Source: Bacteroidaceae bacterium | GTDB taxonomy: Bacteria; Bacteroidota; Bacteroidia; Bacteroidales; Barnesiellaceae_A | Assembly: GCA_017481745.1 (NCBI GenBank) | Contig: JAFUOV010000018.1 | Span: 62,001 to 126,000, forward strand | Direction of reading: 5' to 3' | DNA length: 64,000 bases | In this document: piece by piece, positions 53,487 to 62,153 of the stretch | Layout: each line of letters starts with the position of its first letter | How positions within the stretch are numbered: position 1 is the first letter of the stretch | The notes under the pieces: generated by a model | Told to the model about the DNA's origin: nothing | What the model saw: only the letters and a program-made list of their open reading frames with translations | Database searches by the model: none | Position numbers and translations under genes: made by a program

Positions 53487-54704
53487 TTATCGCAGCATAT
53501 TGCTCACGCGGTTGACGGCTGCAACAAAGGCATCTATCTCCTCGCGGGTGTTGTATACGGCAAATGATGCTCGTACTGTGCCTTCTATGCCAAGTGTGTG
53601 CATGAGAGGTTGTGCGCAGTGGTGTCCGGTGCGCACAGCTATACCCAACTTGTCGAGCAGCATACCCATGTCGTAGTGATGAATGTTGTCGACAAGGAAC
53701 GATATGACAGGGGTCTTGTGGTCGGCAGTACCCAATATTCTCATGCCGTCTATTTCGTATAAGCGTTGAGTAGCGTATTGCAGCAAGTCGTCTTCGTGGG
53801 CTTTCATCGCCTCAAATCCTGTTGCCTCTATCCAATCGAGGGCTGTGGCAAAGGCTGCAGTACCCACATAGTCGGGCGTGCCTGCCTCAAACTTGTAGGG
53901 CAACTCGTTGAATGTTGTGCGCTCAAATGATACTTGTGCTATCATCTCTCCACCACCTTGATAGGGGGGCATAGCATCGAGCCACTTCTCTTTTCCATAC
54001 AACACACCTATGCCGGTAGGTCCGTACACCTTGTGCGCCGAGAATACGTAGAAATCGGCATCGAGGCGTTGCACATCGACAGCGAGGTGGGGAACGCCTT
54101 GCGCACCGTCTATCAAGACAGGAACGCCGTGGGCGTGAGCACAAGCAATAATCTCTTCTATGGGGTTGATTGTGCCCAGTACATTCGATGCATGCATTAC
54201 GCTGACCAATCGCGTGCGCTCGGTAAAGAGGTTGCGAAATACCTCCATGTCCAACTCGCCGCGCTCGTTGATGGGGATGACACGCAGTTTTATATCTTTA
54301 CGACTTTGCAACAACTGCCAAGGAACAATGTTGGAGTGGTGCTCCATCGTGGTAACAATCACCTCGTCGCCATCGTGCAGAAATGCTTCGCCAAAGGAGT
54401 GTGCCACAAGGTTTATCGCCTCGGTAGTACCGCGTGTGAAGATTATCTCGTGGCTGTGTCGGGCATTGATAAAGCGCTGTACTCGTTTGCGGGCATTCTC
54501 GTGTGCATTGGTAGCCTCTTGGCTCAACGTGTGCACACCGCGGTGCACATTGGCGTTTACGCGACAGTAGCTATCGGCAATGCGCTCGATGACACATTGC
54601 GGGTGTTGCGACGTGGCAGCGTTGTCGAGGTATATGAGGGGCTTGCCGTATATCTCTCGACCGAGTATGGGGAATTGTGTGCGTATGGCAGCTATATCCA
54701 ACAT
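53487..54704 (-). CDS. sufS: Cysteine desulfurase SufS
   Basis: 405 residues from the ATG at 54704, four bases past the sufD stop; the frame extends upstream inside sufD without family similarity. The PLP lysine lies in VFSAHKVYGPTGIGVLYGK. The catalytic Cys is in RTGHHCAQPLM near the C-terminus. TRGTTEAINLVAH and MEHHSNIVPWQ are type II (SufS/CsdA) signatures. It takes sulfur from cysteine for Fe-S assembly. Third gene of the suf run. Confidence 0.93.
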   Translation of the reverse strand: MLDIAAIRTQFPILGREIYGKPLIYLDNAATSQHPQCVIERIADSYCRVNANVHRGVHTLSQEATNAHENARKRVQRFINARHSHEIIFTRGTTEAINLVAHSFGEAFLHDGDEVIVTTMEHHSNIVPWQLLQSRKDIKLRVIPINERGELDMEVFRNLFTERTRLVSVMHASNVLGTINPIEEIIACAHAHGVPVLIDGAQGVPHLAVDVQRLDADFYVFSAHKVYGPTGIGVLYGKEKWLDAMPPYQGGGEMIAQVSFERTTFNELPYKFEAGTPDYVGTAAFATALDWIEATGFEAMKAHEDDLLQYATQRLYEIDGMRILGTADHKTPVISFLVDNIHHYDMGMLLDKLGIAVRTGHHCAQPLMHTLGIEGTVRASFAVYNTREEIDAFVAAVNRVSNMLR

Positions 54705-54708
54705 AGTA

Positions 54709-56061
54709 TTATTGTTTTTGGGTGCGCATGGCGCATTGTTGACATTGCGACAATTCTCCGCGGAAACGCTTCTCAACCAATTGGCGCAGACGGTCTTTGA
54801 GGGCATCCAATCGCACATTTTCTATCACATCGCTCATGAAGGCAAATTGCAATAGCATGCGGGCTTCGGCTTCCGAGATACCGCGTGTGCGCATGTAGAA
54901 TAGTGCTTGTTGGTCGAGCTGACCTACCGTAGCGCCGTGGCTGCACTTCACATCATCGGCATATATCTCGAGCTGTGGTTTGGTATACATGTGGGCTGTC
55001 GACGATGCACAAAGGTTTTTGTTGCTTTGGTATGCCTCGGTCTTTTGTGCGCCTTCTCTCACCAATATACGACCGGCAAACGAGCCTAAGGCATTTTCGT
55101 CGAGCACAAATTTAAATAACTCATTGCTGTTGCAATGTGCCTTGCGGTGGTCGATATGGGTGTAGACGTCAACTTTTTTCTCGCCGTCGGCAATTGCCAT
55201 ACCGCACAAGTTTGTTTCGGCACCCTCGCCGTTGAGGGCTATATAGTAGTTGTCGCGGGTTGTACCGTTGCGCAATGTTATGCCGTTGACCAACACATTC
55301 GAGTTTGCCTCTTGATGTACGAAGGTCGATGATATGCGTTGTATGCAGGAGGCATTTTCCTCGAGGTTGTAGTAGTCGACCACTGCACCATCACCTGCCC
55401 ATATCTCGGTTACTTGCGAGATGAGTTGGTGTGTACCGTCGTCCTCACTGTGGTCGCACACGAGCAGTTTGGCTTGTGTGCCAGCCTCGGCTACGACAAG
55501 TATGCGACGGTTGTGCATCATTGATATGCCTCCGCCTACGATGTTGACAAGCTGCATAGGGCGGTCGAGCACGACACCCTTGGGGATGTATAGGAAGAAG
55601 CCGTCTTGTGCCAAGAGGGTGTTGAGGGCTACGGTGCTATCTTTCGACATATCGGCAATCTTGCCGTAGTAGCGTGCTACCAACTCGGGGTGTGCCTCTG
55701 CCATGTCGCGCAATGAACCAGCCAAAACACCATTGGGCAACTCTTTGTTGCGGTGGTGGCGATAGAAGTTGTCGCCCACGAGAAAGTAGAGTTGTGTGGT
55801 GAGGTTGGGCACATCGCAACGAAATGCTTCGTGGGGTTGCGAGGGTAGCTCAATGCGAGTGATGTTCAAGCCATAGTCGGGGGCATACATCGCTGCAAGG
55901 TCGGTATGTTGATAGTCCTCATGCTTGGTCGAGGGCAATGTGCACGACTCTATCCGGCGTAATGCTTCGGGACGCAGTGCGTTGAGCACTTGTGTCGAGT
56001 GTTGGTCTATTACCTCGTGTTGCTCTCGATAGAGGTCTATATATTGTTGTATTGCTTGCAT
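54709..56061 (-). CDS. sufD: Fe-S cluster assembly protein SufD
   Basis: 450 residues. The SufBD core is a right-handed beta-helix with EIYADDVKCSHGATVGQLDQQALFYMRTRGISEAEARMLL, including the conserved His. Its C-terminal QQCAMRTQKQ lies just before sufS. SufD forms SufB2C2D-type complexes with SufB and SufC and is involved in iron entry. It follows sufC by 9 bp. Confidence 0.92.
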   Translation of the reverse strand: MQAIQQYIDLYREQHEVIDQHSTQVLNALRPEALRRIESCTLPSTKHEDYQHTDLAAMYAPDYGLNITRIELPSQPHEAFRCDVPNLTTQLYFLVGDNFYRHHRNKELPNGVLAGSLRDMAEAHPELVARYYGKIADMSKDSTVALNTLLAQDGFFLYIPKGVVLDRPMQLVNIVGGGISMMHNRRILVVAEAGTQAKLLVCDHSEDDGTHQLISQVTEIWAGDGAVVDYYNLEENASCIQRISSTFVHQEANSNVLVNGITLRNGTTRDNYYIALNGEGAETNLCGMAIADGEKKVDVYTHIDHRKAHCNSNELFKFVLDENALGSFAGRILVREGAQKTEAYQSNKNLCASSTAHMYTKPQLEIYADDVKCSHGATVGQLDQQALFYMRTRGISEAEARMLLQFAFMSDVIENVRLDALKDRLRQLVEKRFRGELSQCQQCAMRTQKQ

Positions 56062-56070
56062 AGTGGTTTA

Positions 56071-56826
56071 TCAGATTTCGCCCAACTCTTTTTTTATCCA
56101 ATCATAGCCTTTCTCTTCAAGCTCGAGAGCCAACTCGGGACCGCCCGATTTGACGATGCGACCCTTATACAATACGTGCACAAAGTCGGGGGCTATATAG
56201 TCGAGCAGGCGTTGGTAGTGGGTAATAACAATGGTAGCGTTGTTTTCGTTCTTCAGTTTGTTTACACCCTCGGCAACGATGCGCAAGGCATCAATGTCAA
56301 GACCGCTATCGGTCTCGTCGAGGATTGATAAGCGAGGCTCGAGCATTGCCATTTGGAATATCTCGTTGCGCTTTTTCTCACCGCCCGAGAAGCCCTCGTT
56401 GACCGAGCGACTTGCCAATTTGTTGTCCAACTCGACAATGGCACGCTTCTCACGCATCAACTTCAGGAAGTCGGTTGCCGACATAGGCTCTTCGCCACGG
56501 TACTTGCGCAACTCGTTTATGGCAGCTCGCATGAAGTTTACCATGCTCACCCCGGGTATCTCTACCGGATATTGGAAGCTGAGGAACAAGCCTTCGTGTG
56601 AGCGGTCTTCGGGCGAAAGAGCCAAGAGGTCTTTGCCGTAAAATTCCACACTGCCTTGAGTAACCTCGTAGGCAGGATGTCCGGTGAGAACCGACGACAA
56701 TGTGCTCTTACCCGAGCCATTGGGTCCCATGATGGCGTGAACCTCGCCCGGGCGCACCGTAAGGTTTATCCCTTTCAATATCTCTTTGCCATTGATGTTG
56801 GCATGAAGGTCATTTATCTTTAACAT
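56071..56826 (-). CDS. sufC: Fe-S assembly ATPase SufC
   Basis: 251 residues from MLKINDLHANI at 56826; a longer in-frame start at 56856 overlaps a small upstream ORF. ABC ATPase motifs: Walker A GPNGSGKST, signature SGGEKKRNE, Walker B LSILDETDSGLD, and a switch His near ITHYQRLL. It powers conformational change of the SufB-SufD scaffold. It is first in the run C-D-S; sufB, often the preceding gene, is not here. Confidence 0.92.
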   Translation of the reverse strand: MLKINDLHANINGKEILKGINLTVRPGEVHAIMGPNGSGKSTLSSVLTGHPAYEVTQGSVEFYGKDLLALSPEDRSHEGLFLSFQYPVEIPGVSMVNFMRAAINELRKYRGEEPMSATDFLKLMREKRAIVELDNKLASRSVNEGFSGGEKKRNEIFQMAMLEPRLSILDETDSGLDIDALRIVAEGVNKLKNENNATIVITHYQRLLDYIAPDFVHVLYKGRIVKSGGPELALELEEKGYDWIKKELGEI

Positions 56827-56852
56827 ATCGTTGTTGTGTTTTTTTGTTCTAC

Positions 56853-56915
56853 TCAATCTCGATTATCATTACAACCCATGCAACAGCACTTCGGTTCGCC
56901 CTGCTGCGATTGCAT
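56853..56915 (-). CDS. Cysteine-rich 20-residue leader ORF before sufC
   Basis: Minus-strand ATG at 56915 opens 20 codons, ending TGA at 56853: MQSQQGEPKCCCMGCNDNRD, with four cysteines in CCCMGC. It begins about 10 bases after the predicted suf transcription start and ends 26 bp before sufC. The mRNA over its first half folds as TGCAA-TCG-CAGCA with TGCTG-TTGCA. No T-run terminator follows. A role as a cysteine- or Fe-S-sensing leader peptide is inference; it may also be chance. Confidence 0.4.
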   Translation of the reverse strand: MQSQQGEPKCCCMGCNDNRD

Positions 56916-56929
56916 AATAATCCACACTA

Positions 56930-56961
56930 CAAAGATACGCTTTTTCTGCAGTATAGCACAA
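56930..56961 (-). promoter_or_regulatory. Promoter of the suf run
   Basis: Minus-strand TTG (56959-56961), a 21-bp spacer and TATCTTTG (56930-56937). Leader to sufC about 100 nt. Confidence 0.7.
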
Positions 56962-57095
56962 CCCGAGCATATAATTTTGCATTTGCTGTTTGACTTCTCT
57001 CACTAAACTCTAAGCCCTAATCCCTCATCTATCAACTTTTATAGAGCATAATTTGTTTTATGGCTGTATAACAATTTTAAAATGGAGGTTTTATT

Positions 57096-57524
57096 ATGTC
57101 TACACCAGCTAAACGTTCGCAAAATTGGCTCCCCGGTATTTTCAACGATTTCTTTGGTAATGAATGGATTGCCAAGTCTAACGCCTCGGCTCCGGCTCTC
57201 AATATTGTAGAGACCGACAAGGAGTATATCGTAGAGATTGCTGCTCCGGGTGTTACAAAAGACGATTTTTGTGTTACGGTCGACAAGCACGACCAACTGA
57301 TTGTTACCGTAGAAAATCGCAACAACAATGAGGAACGCGATAAGAAAGGCAAATTCCTACGTCGAGAATTCTCTTATTCGCAGTTCCAACAAACCCTTAT
57401 CTTGCCCGAGAATGTCAATAAAGATGATATCCGAGCCTCGCAAGACAATGGCGTTCTTACTATCACTATCCCCAAGAACCATGCTACGGTGGCAGCTGAG
57501 CCCAAACGCATAGCAGTGGAATAA
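57096..57524 (+). CDS. Hsp20/alpha-crystallin family small heat shock protein
   Basis: 142 residues. An N-terminal variable arm (about 1-28) is followed by the alpha-crystallin domain with ALNIVETDKEYIVEIAAPGV, FLRREFSYSQFQQTLILPE and the late motif NGVLTITIPK. It is an ATP-independent chaperone that binds unfolding proteins. It is transcribed alone, diverging from suf. Confidence 0.93.
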   Translation: MSTPAKRSQNWLPGIFNDFFGNEWIAKSNASAPALNIVETDKEYIVEIAAPGVTKDDFCVTVDKHDQLIVTVENRNNNEERDKKGKFLRREFSYSQFQQTLILPENVNKDDIRASQDNGVLTITIPKNHATVAAEPKRIAVE

Positions 57525-57529
57525 ATGTT

Positions 57530-57665
57530 GAGTGTTGAGAGGTTAGTGATTAGAGAGTGAGGATGTGCCGGTGGCGTGTGATGAAAGTAGAGAGATTAGA
57601 GTTTAGAGTGAAGGGGCGTATCTGCCTCTCAACTTTAAGCTCTAATCTCTAAACATTTTCACAAA
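57530..57665. repeat. TTTAGAG-type repeat tract downstream of hsp20
   Basis: GTGTTGAGAGGTTAGTGATTAGAG, later GAGATTAGAGTTTAGAG, and in reverse CTCTAATCTCTAAAC. The two orientations can pair over about 15 bp, so the tract may also act as a terminator between convergent genes. Confidence 0.5.
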
Positions 57666-57680
57666 CCCTGCCGGTGCTTC

Positions 57681-59024
57681 TTATCTCTCAAATGTGAGTA
57701 GTTCGCCGCGGCATTGGTCGTTGATGTTGCCATTTTCGTAGGCTATTGTGCCGTTGACGAGGGTGTGCGTGATGCTGTGTGGGTAGGTGTGTCCCTCGAA
57801 GGGCGACCATTGACAGCGCGAGAGGATATTGGCTGTAGTGACGGTGTGTGGCTTATGGGGGTCGACTACCACAACGTCGGCATAGTAGCCGGGGCGTAGG
57901 TATCCGCGCTTCTCTACCCCGAAGAGTTGTGCGGGTGCGTGGCACATCTTTTCTACTACCTTGGTGCGTGCAAAATGACCTCGTGCCGATAACTCGAGCA
58001 TAGTTTGCAAGGAGTATTGTACGAGTGGGCCACCCGAAGCTGCTTGCAGGCAAGAACCTTGCTTTTCGCTGAGAAGGTGTGGTGCGTGGTCGGTAGCTAC
58101 GACGTCAATGCGATTGCCGGCTGTTGCAGCCAAGAGGGCACGACGGTCGGCGCAGGTTTTGATGGCGGGATTCCACTTGATACGGTTGCCATAGGTCGCG
58201 TAGTCGTTGTCGTCGAACCATAAATGGTGTACGCACACCTCGCCGGTGATGCGCTTGTCGCCGAGAGGGCTGTCGTCGAGCAGGGTGAGCTCGCGCGCGG
58301 TAGAGAGGTGCAACAAGTGTAGGCGTGCATTATGGCGCGAAGCCAACTCGACAGCCGTTGCCGACGAGCGGTAGCATGCCTCGGCACTGCGTATCATGGG
58401 GTGGAAGTATATGGGAAGGTCGTTGCCAAAGGTGGCTGTATAGCGGGCTTTGTTGGCTTGTATGACCTCTTCTTGTTCGCAATGTGCAGCTACCAAAACG
58501 GGTGCTTCGGCAAAGAGCTTCTCGAGGGTGGAGCGGTTGTCGACGAGCATATTGCCTGTCGACGAGCCCATAAATAGCTTGATGCCGCAGATGTGTCGGT
58601 AGTCGAGCGAGGTGACAAGTGCTGCGTTGTCGTTGGTAGCACCTATGTAGAAGGAGTAGTTGGCAAGTGATGTCTCATGTGCGCGTTGTTGTTTCCAAGC
58701 TATCTCATCGGCGGTTATGGTGGCGGGCTTGGTGTTGGGCATATCCATGTAAGAGGTTACACCACCGGCTACGGCGGCGCGGCTCTCGGTGGCGATATCG
58801 GCTTTGTGTGTGAGCCCCGGCTCGCGGAAGTGTACCTGATCGTCGATGACACCGGGTAGTATCCAACAGTTGGTAGCATCTATAGTGCGCCCTGCTGTGG
58901 CAAGCAAGTCGGGAGCTATGTTGCCTTGTATTACTTGGGTGATGGTATTGTCGTCAATAACGATTGAGCCAATAAACTCTTGACCCTCGTTGATGATAGT
59001 GCCGTTATGGATTATTGTGCGCAT
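57681..59024 (-). CDS. pyrC: Dihydroorotase
   Basis: 447 residues, class I/type II dihydroorotase of the amidohydrolase family. Metal-binding DQVHFREPG is near residue 62, the carbamylated-Lys region [12 protein letters not shown], later His sites ([19 protein letters not shown]) and the catalytic VATDHAPH. It closes carbamoyl-aspartate to dihydroorotate in pyrimidine synthesis. It follows the glycosyltransferase gene by 86 bp containing heptamer repeats. Confidence 0.9.
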   Translation of the reverse strand: MRTIIHNGTIINEGQEFIGSIVIDDNTITQVIQGNIAPDLLATAGRTIDATNCWILPGVIDDQVHFREPGLTHKADIATESRAAVAGGVTSYMDMPNTKPATITADEIAWKQQRAHETSLANYSFYIGATNDNAALVTSLDYRHICGIKLFMGSSTGNMLVDNRSTLEKLFAEAPVLVAAHCEQEEVIQANKARYTATFGNDLPIYFHPMIRSAEACYRSSATAVELASRHNARLHLLHLSTARELTLLDDSPLGDKRITGEVCVHHLWFDDNDYATYGNRIKWNPAIKTCADRRALLAATAGNRIDVVATDHAPHLLSEKQGSCLQAASGGPLVQYSLQTMLELSARGHFARTKVVEKMCHAPAQLFGVEKRGYLRPGYYADVVVVDPHKPHTVTTANILSRCQWSPFEGHTYPHSITHTLVNGTIAYENGNINDQCRGELLTFER

Positions 59025-59110
59025 GTTTGAGTATTAATGATTAGGGATGTGTGTTAAGTGTTTATAGTAGAAGATGAGTCGTTTGCTATAAACACTCAAC
59101 ACTAATCTCT

Positions 59111-59872
59111 CTACTTTTTCTGTGGATACTTGCGGAACAGACTGCCGAGCTTGAGCTTGATAACACCAAAGACGGCTTCGCTGAAGATACCACCGCTCAT
59201 CTTGCTTTCGCCCAGTACGCGGTTGATAAAGATGATAGGTACTTCTTGCACATTGAAACCACACATCTTGGCAGTAAACTTCATCTCGATTTGGAAGGCG
59301 TAGCCTTTGAAGCGTATCTTGTCGAGTTCGATTGTTTCGAGTACTTCGCGACGGTAGCAGATAAATCCGGCTGTAGTGTCGTGTATCTTCATGCCTGTTA
59401 CGATACGTACGTATTTGGATGCATAGTAGGACATGATGACACGTCCCATAGGCCAGTTGACAACATTCACACCCGAAACGTAGCGCGAACCAATAGCTAC
59501 ATCGGCGCCGTTTTTGTGGCAAGCCTCGTGCAAGCGTATAAGGTCGTTGGGGTTGTGTGAGAAGTCGGCATCCATCTCAAAAATGTAGTCGTACTTGTGC
59601 TCGATAGCCCACTTGAAACCTGTGATGTAGGCTGTGCCCAAACCCAACTTGCCACTGCGCTCGAGTAGGTGCAGACGGTCGGGAAACTCTTTTTGCAACT
59701 CCTTGACGATGGCTGCAGTGCCGTCGGGCGAATTGTCGTCGATAACCAAAATGTCGAATGGCTCGGGAAGGTTAAAGACCGCGCGAGTGATGTTCTCTAT
59801 ATTTTCTTTCTCGTTATATGTGGGAATGAGAACGAGGTTGTGGTGCTTGTCGATAGGCATTGTTGATGACAT
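59111..59872 (-). CDS. Polyprenol-phosphate mannosyltransferase-like family 2 glycosyltransferase
   Basis: 253 residues from the ATG at 59872, which lies about 25 bases behind a good promoter; the frame opens earlier at 59920 inside the promoter. LIPTYNEKENI, DDNSPDGT, EMDADFSHNPNDL and SRYVSGVNVVNWP are typical of DPM1-like enzymes. A metal-binding DxD is present. There is no C-terminal membrane helix, so it is the soluble DPM1 type. It likely loads mannose or a related sugar on polyprenol phosphate, possibly for protein O-glycosylation. Confidence 0.88.
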   Translation of the reverse strand: MSSTMPIDKHHNLVLIPTYNEKENIENITRAVFNLPEPFDILVIDDNSPDGTAAIVKELQKEFPDRLHLLERSGKLGLGTAYITGFKWAIEHKYDYIFEMDADFSHNPNDLIRLHEACHKNGADVAIGSRYVSGVNVVNWPMGRVIMSYYASKYVRIVTGMKIHDTTAGFICYRREVLETIELDKIRFKGYAFQIEMKFTAKMCGFNVQEVPIIFINRVLGESKMSGGIFSEAVFGVIKLKLGSLFRKYPQKK

Positions 59873-59901
59873 AGTATATAATGTATGGTTGTTGAAGTCT
59901 A

Positions 59902-59934
59902 CAAAGATAGTAAAAGGCAACTGAAAAAATCAAA
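59902..59934 (-). promoter_or_regulatory. Promoter of the glycosyltransferase gene
   Basis: Minus-strand TTTG (59931-59934), a 21-bp spacer and TATCTTTG (59902-59909). Confidence 0.7.
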
Positions 59935-59938
59935 TAAA

Positions 59939-59973
59939 TTTGTTCTTTCTTCTCTGGGCTTTCACTATCTTTG
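59939..59973 (+). promoter_or_regulatory. Promoter of rpiB
   Basis: TTTG (59939-59942), a 23-bp spacer and TATCTTTG (59966-59973). Its -33 and that of the divergent gene form the palindrome CAAATAAATTTG (59931-59942). Confidence 0.55.
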
Positions 59974-59997
59974 CCTAAATCTATAAAAGTTGATACT

Positions 59998-60441
59998 ATG
60001 ACAAACAAAAAAACAGTAGGTCTTGCATGCGATCATGCAGGCTATGAAATGAAAGAGTTCGTAAAAAATATGCTTACTGCTCGTGGCTATGAGTGCAAGG
60101 ACTTTGGTGCATACTCGACCGAGAGTGTCGATTATCCCGACTTTGCTCACCCCTTGGCATTGGCAGTAGAACAAGGCGAGTGCTATCCCGGTATAGCCAT
60201 CTGTGGTAGTGGTAATGGCATAAATATGACTCTCAATAAGCACCAAGGTATCCGCTCGGCATTGTGTTGGACTGACGAGTTGGCTTCGTTGGCGCGTGCG
60301 CACAATGATGCCAATGTATTAGTGATGCCGGGACGATTTATCCCCATGGAAATGGCGGAGAAAATAGTAGATGCCTTCCTTGCAACCCCCTTTGAAGGAG
60401 GTCGCCACAACCGTCGTGTAGAAAAAATTCCGGTATTATAA
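59998..60441 (+). CDS. rpiB: Ribose-5-phosphate isomerase B
   Basis: 147 residues from the ATG at 59998 (MTNKKTVGLACDHAGYEMK); the frame opens earlier at 59971 in the promoter. The CGSGNGINM segment holds the catalytic Cys, and AHNDANVLVMPGRF is conserved. It interconverts ribose-5-P and ribulose-5-P. It ends base-to-base against the convergent folB. The transketolase gene of the same pathway lies about 3 kb away. Confidence 0.93.
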   Translation: MTNKKTVGLACDHAGYEMKEFVKNMLTARGYECKDFGAYSTESVDYPDFAHPLALAVEQGECYPGIAICGSGNGINMTLNKHQGIRSALCWTDELASLARAHNDANVLVMPGRFIPMEMAEKIVDAFLATPFEGGRHNRRVEKIPVL

Positions 60442-60795
60442 TTACCACTCGACAATTACTCCTACGCGGTCTATCTTTCCGCTTATAGGAGGACTCTCTT
60501 TATAAACAGCTATTCGTCCGCCTTTGATTTTAGGAAAACGAGCTTGCAAAGTGGTGATAATGCGCCCGGCAACGTTTTCGAGAAGGCGTGACGGGGTAGC
60601 CATTATAATATCTATCTCTTTATATACCATCGCATAATTGATGGTGTTGGTGAGCGCATCGCTGCGCATCGCTGCCTCGAAGGGCACGTATAATGTAAGT
60701 TCGACCGAGTAATTGTTGCCAACAACTTGTTCTTGGGGGTCTACGCCGTGATAGGCGTAAAAGTGCATCTTGTCGAAGTGAATATATGTTTTCAT
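60442..60795 (-). CDS. folB: Dihydroneopterin aldolase
   Basis: 117 residues from the ATG at 60795 (MKTYIHFDKMHFYAYHGVDPQEQ); the frame opens 21 bp earlier. FYAYHGV and the Lys/Glu positions near NAM-VYKEID and YKESPP are typical. It makes 6-hydroxymethyl-dihydropterin for folate. Its stop codon is adjacent to the rpiB stop, with no gap. Confidence 0.9.
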   Translation of the reverse strand: MKTYIHFDKMHFYAYHGVDPQEQVVGNNYSVELTLYVPFEAAMRSDALTNTINYAMVYKEIDIIMATPSRLLENVAGRIITTLQARFPKIKGGRIAVYKESPPISGKIDRVGVIVEW

Positions 60796-60813
60796 AGGTT
60801 CGTTTTTCTGCAA

Positions 60814-60867
60814 CAAAGATAATGAAAGGTGTGAGAAGATAAAACAAACTTGTTTGATTTTATCTTC
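60814..60867 (-). promoter_or_regulatory. Promoter of folB with overlapping 33-bp palindrome
   Basis: Minus-strand TTTG (60845-60848), a 23-bp spacer and TATCTTTG (60814-60821). The -33 sits inside a near-perfect palindrome, GAAGATAAAA (60835-60844) with TTTTATCTTC (60858-60867) and CAAAC/GTTTG inside, which may be an operator or the terminator of the upstream kinase gene. Confidence 0.5.
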
Positions 60868-60977
60868 AAAGCTGTAGATTGTCGTGAAATGGTAGTTATT
60901 CTTGCAACTGAGGGTGGGCAGAATTACGTTTGTTTAATTTATACCGGGCATGAGTAGCTTCTATGTGTAGAATATGT

Positions 60978-61895
60978 TTATTCTGACTGATTGGCAGGCT
61001 CGATAAACATAACAGCTTGAGGCATAATTTCGACATCGAAGTGGTTGCCTTGAGTGGGTTCGCCATCCAATGATACGCCAAAAGTGTCGCCACCAACGAT
61101 TTCAATCTTCTTGGCTCGGCAATAGTGTATATATTTTTCAAATCGTGGGTCTTCGAGATGTTGTCCTTTCTTGTAGGAGTTGATGAGTTGCAATATCTTG
61201 AAGAGCGATACCGGCTTGACAAGGCATACCTCGAGCCAACCATCGTTGTTGCTACTGAGCGGCGCACAGCAGTATGAACCTCCGACATATCTTCCGTTGG
61301 CGACGGTGCATAGCAGAATTTCGTCTTTTTTGTTGATAAGTTTGCCGTCGGCGTACACTTTGCAGAAGTCGTTCATGCCGGTGAGAAATACCCATGCAAT
61401 AGCCGATTGGTAGCAAAAACGCTTGCCTATGAGTATGTTGCGGCGTAGGCGGTTCATGATGCGAGCCACCTTGTAGTCGAGTCCGAAGTGTGTGGCATTG
61501 AGTGCGTATGTGTTGTTAACTCTCATCAGGTCGATAGGATGTGGTGTTCCTTTGATGAGATTTTCTATGTTGCGAAAAAGTTGAGGTTTGCCGTAGTACT
61601 TGATGTAATCGTTGCCACTACCGCATGCGTATGCAGTGAAAGCCACATTATGCAATCCTACTACTGCTGCCGCCACTTCGTTAAGTGTTCCGTCTCCACC
61701 ACAGGCATATACTCTTATTTCTTCGCCGGGGTGTTGAGACATAAAATCTCTTATAGCTTGGCAGCTATCACCCTTTTGTTTCTTAATGTATATGGTATAA
61801 TCTATTGGTTTTGATAGGCTCTCAATAGATTGTCTTATCTCTTTTTCGTGTGAGTAAGCTCCCGCGTGAGGGTTTATTATAAATAGGTGTTTCAT
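60978..61895 (-). CDS. Diacylglycerol kinase-like lipid kinase (YegS/DagK catalytic family)
   Basis: 305 residues. The N-terminal IINPHAGA and ATP-binding GGDGTLNEVAAAV (about 84-96) are typical. The C-terminal beta domain has DGWLEVCLVKPVSLFKILQLI and SLDGEPTQGNHFDVEIMPQAV, the final substrate-side motif. Such enzymes phosphorylate diacylglycerol or related lipids at the membrane; the true substrate is open. It has no close partner gene. Confidence 0.9.
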   Translation of the reverse strand: MKHLFIINPHAGAYSHEKEIRQSIESLSKPIDYTIYIKKQKGDSCQAIRDFMSQHPGEEIRVYACGGDGTLNEVAAAVVGLHNVAFTAYACGSGNDYIKYYGKPQLFRNIENLIKGTPHPIDLMRVNNTYALNATHFGLDYKVARIMNRLRRNILIGKRFCYQSAIAWVFLTGMNDFCKVYADGKLINKKDEILLCTVANGRYVGGSYCCAPLSSNNDGWLEVCLVKPVSLFKILQLINSYKKGQHLEDPRFEKYIHYCRAKKIEIVGGDTFGVSLDGEPTQGNHFDVEIMPQAVMFIEPANQSE

Positions 61896-62093
61896 GTGTG
61901 CGGCTATGCGATGTGATGAATATCTGCGAATATAATAAATACATCTGTATAGTCGCTTTTATTAGGTTGTAAATTATGACAATTTGCCGAATATTGGCAC
62001 AATGTGGAGCGAATTGTGTTGGTTGTATTGGGTATGCTTACACCCTCACTCTTCGTTTGATAATACTCTTGTTTATACTCGTTTATCACTAAA

Positions 62094-62130
62094 AAAAACG
62101 ACCCACCGTCATAGGTGGGTCGTTTTTCTA
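62094..62130 (-). terminator. Terminator of the OmpA-like gene
   Basis: 14-bp perfect stem (AAAAACGACCCACC with 62114-62127), loop GTCATA; A and T runs at the ends. It lies 27 bp past the stop. Confidence 0.88.
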
Positions 62131-62153
62131 TTTTAGTCTCTCAAGTGCTATAA

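Noticed and set aside
53934..54800. 288-codon open frame opposite sufS/sufD
   Set aside because: Antisense shadow of sufS; no recognisable domain, and it crosses the sufS-sufD junction.
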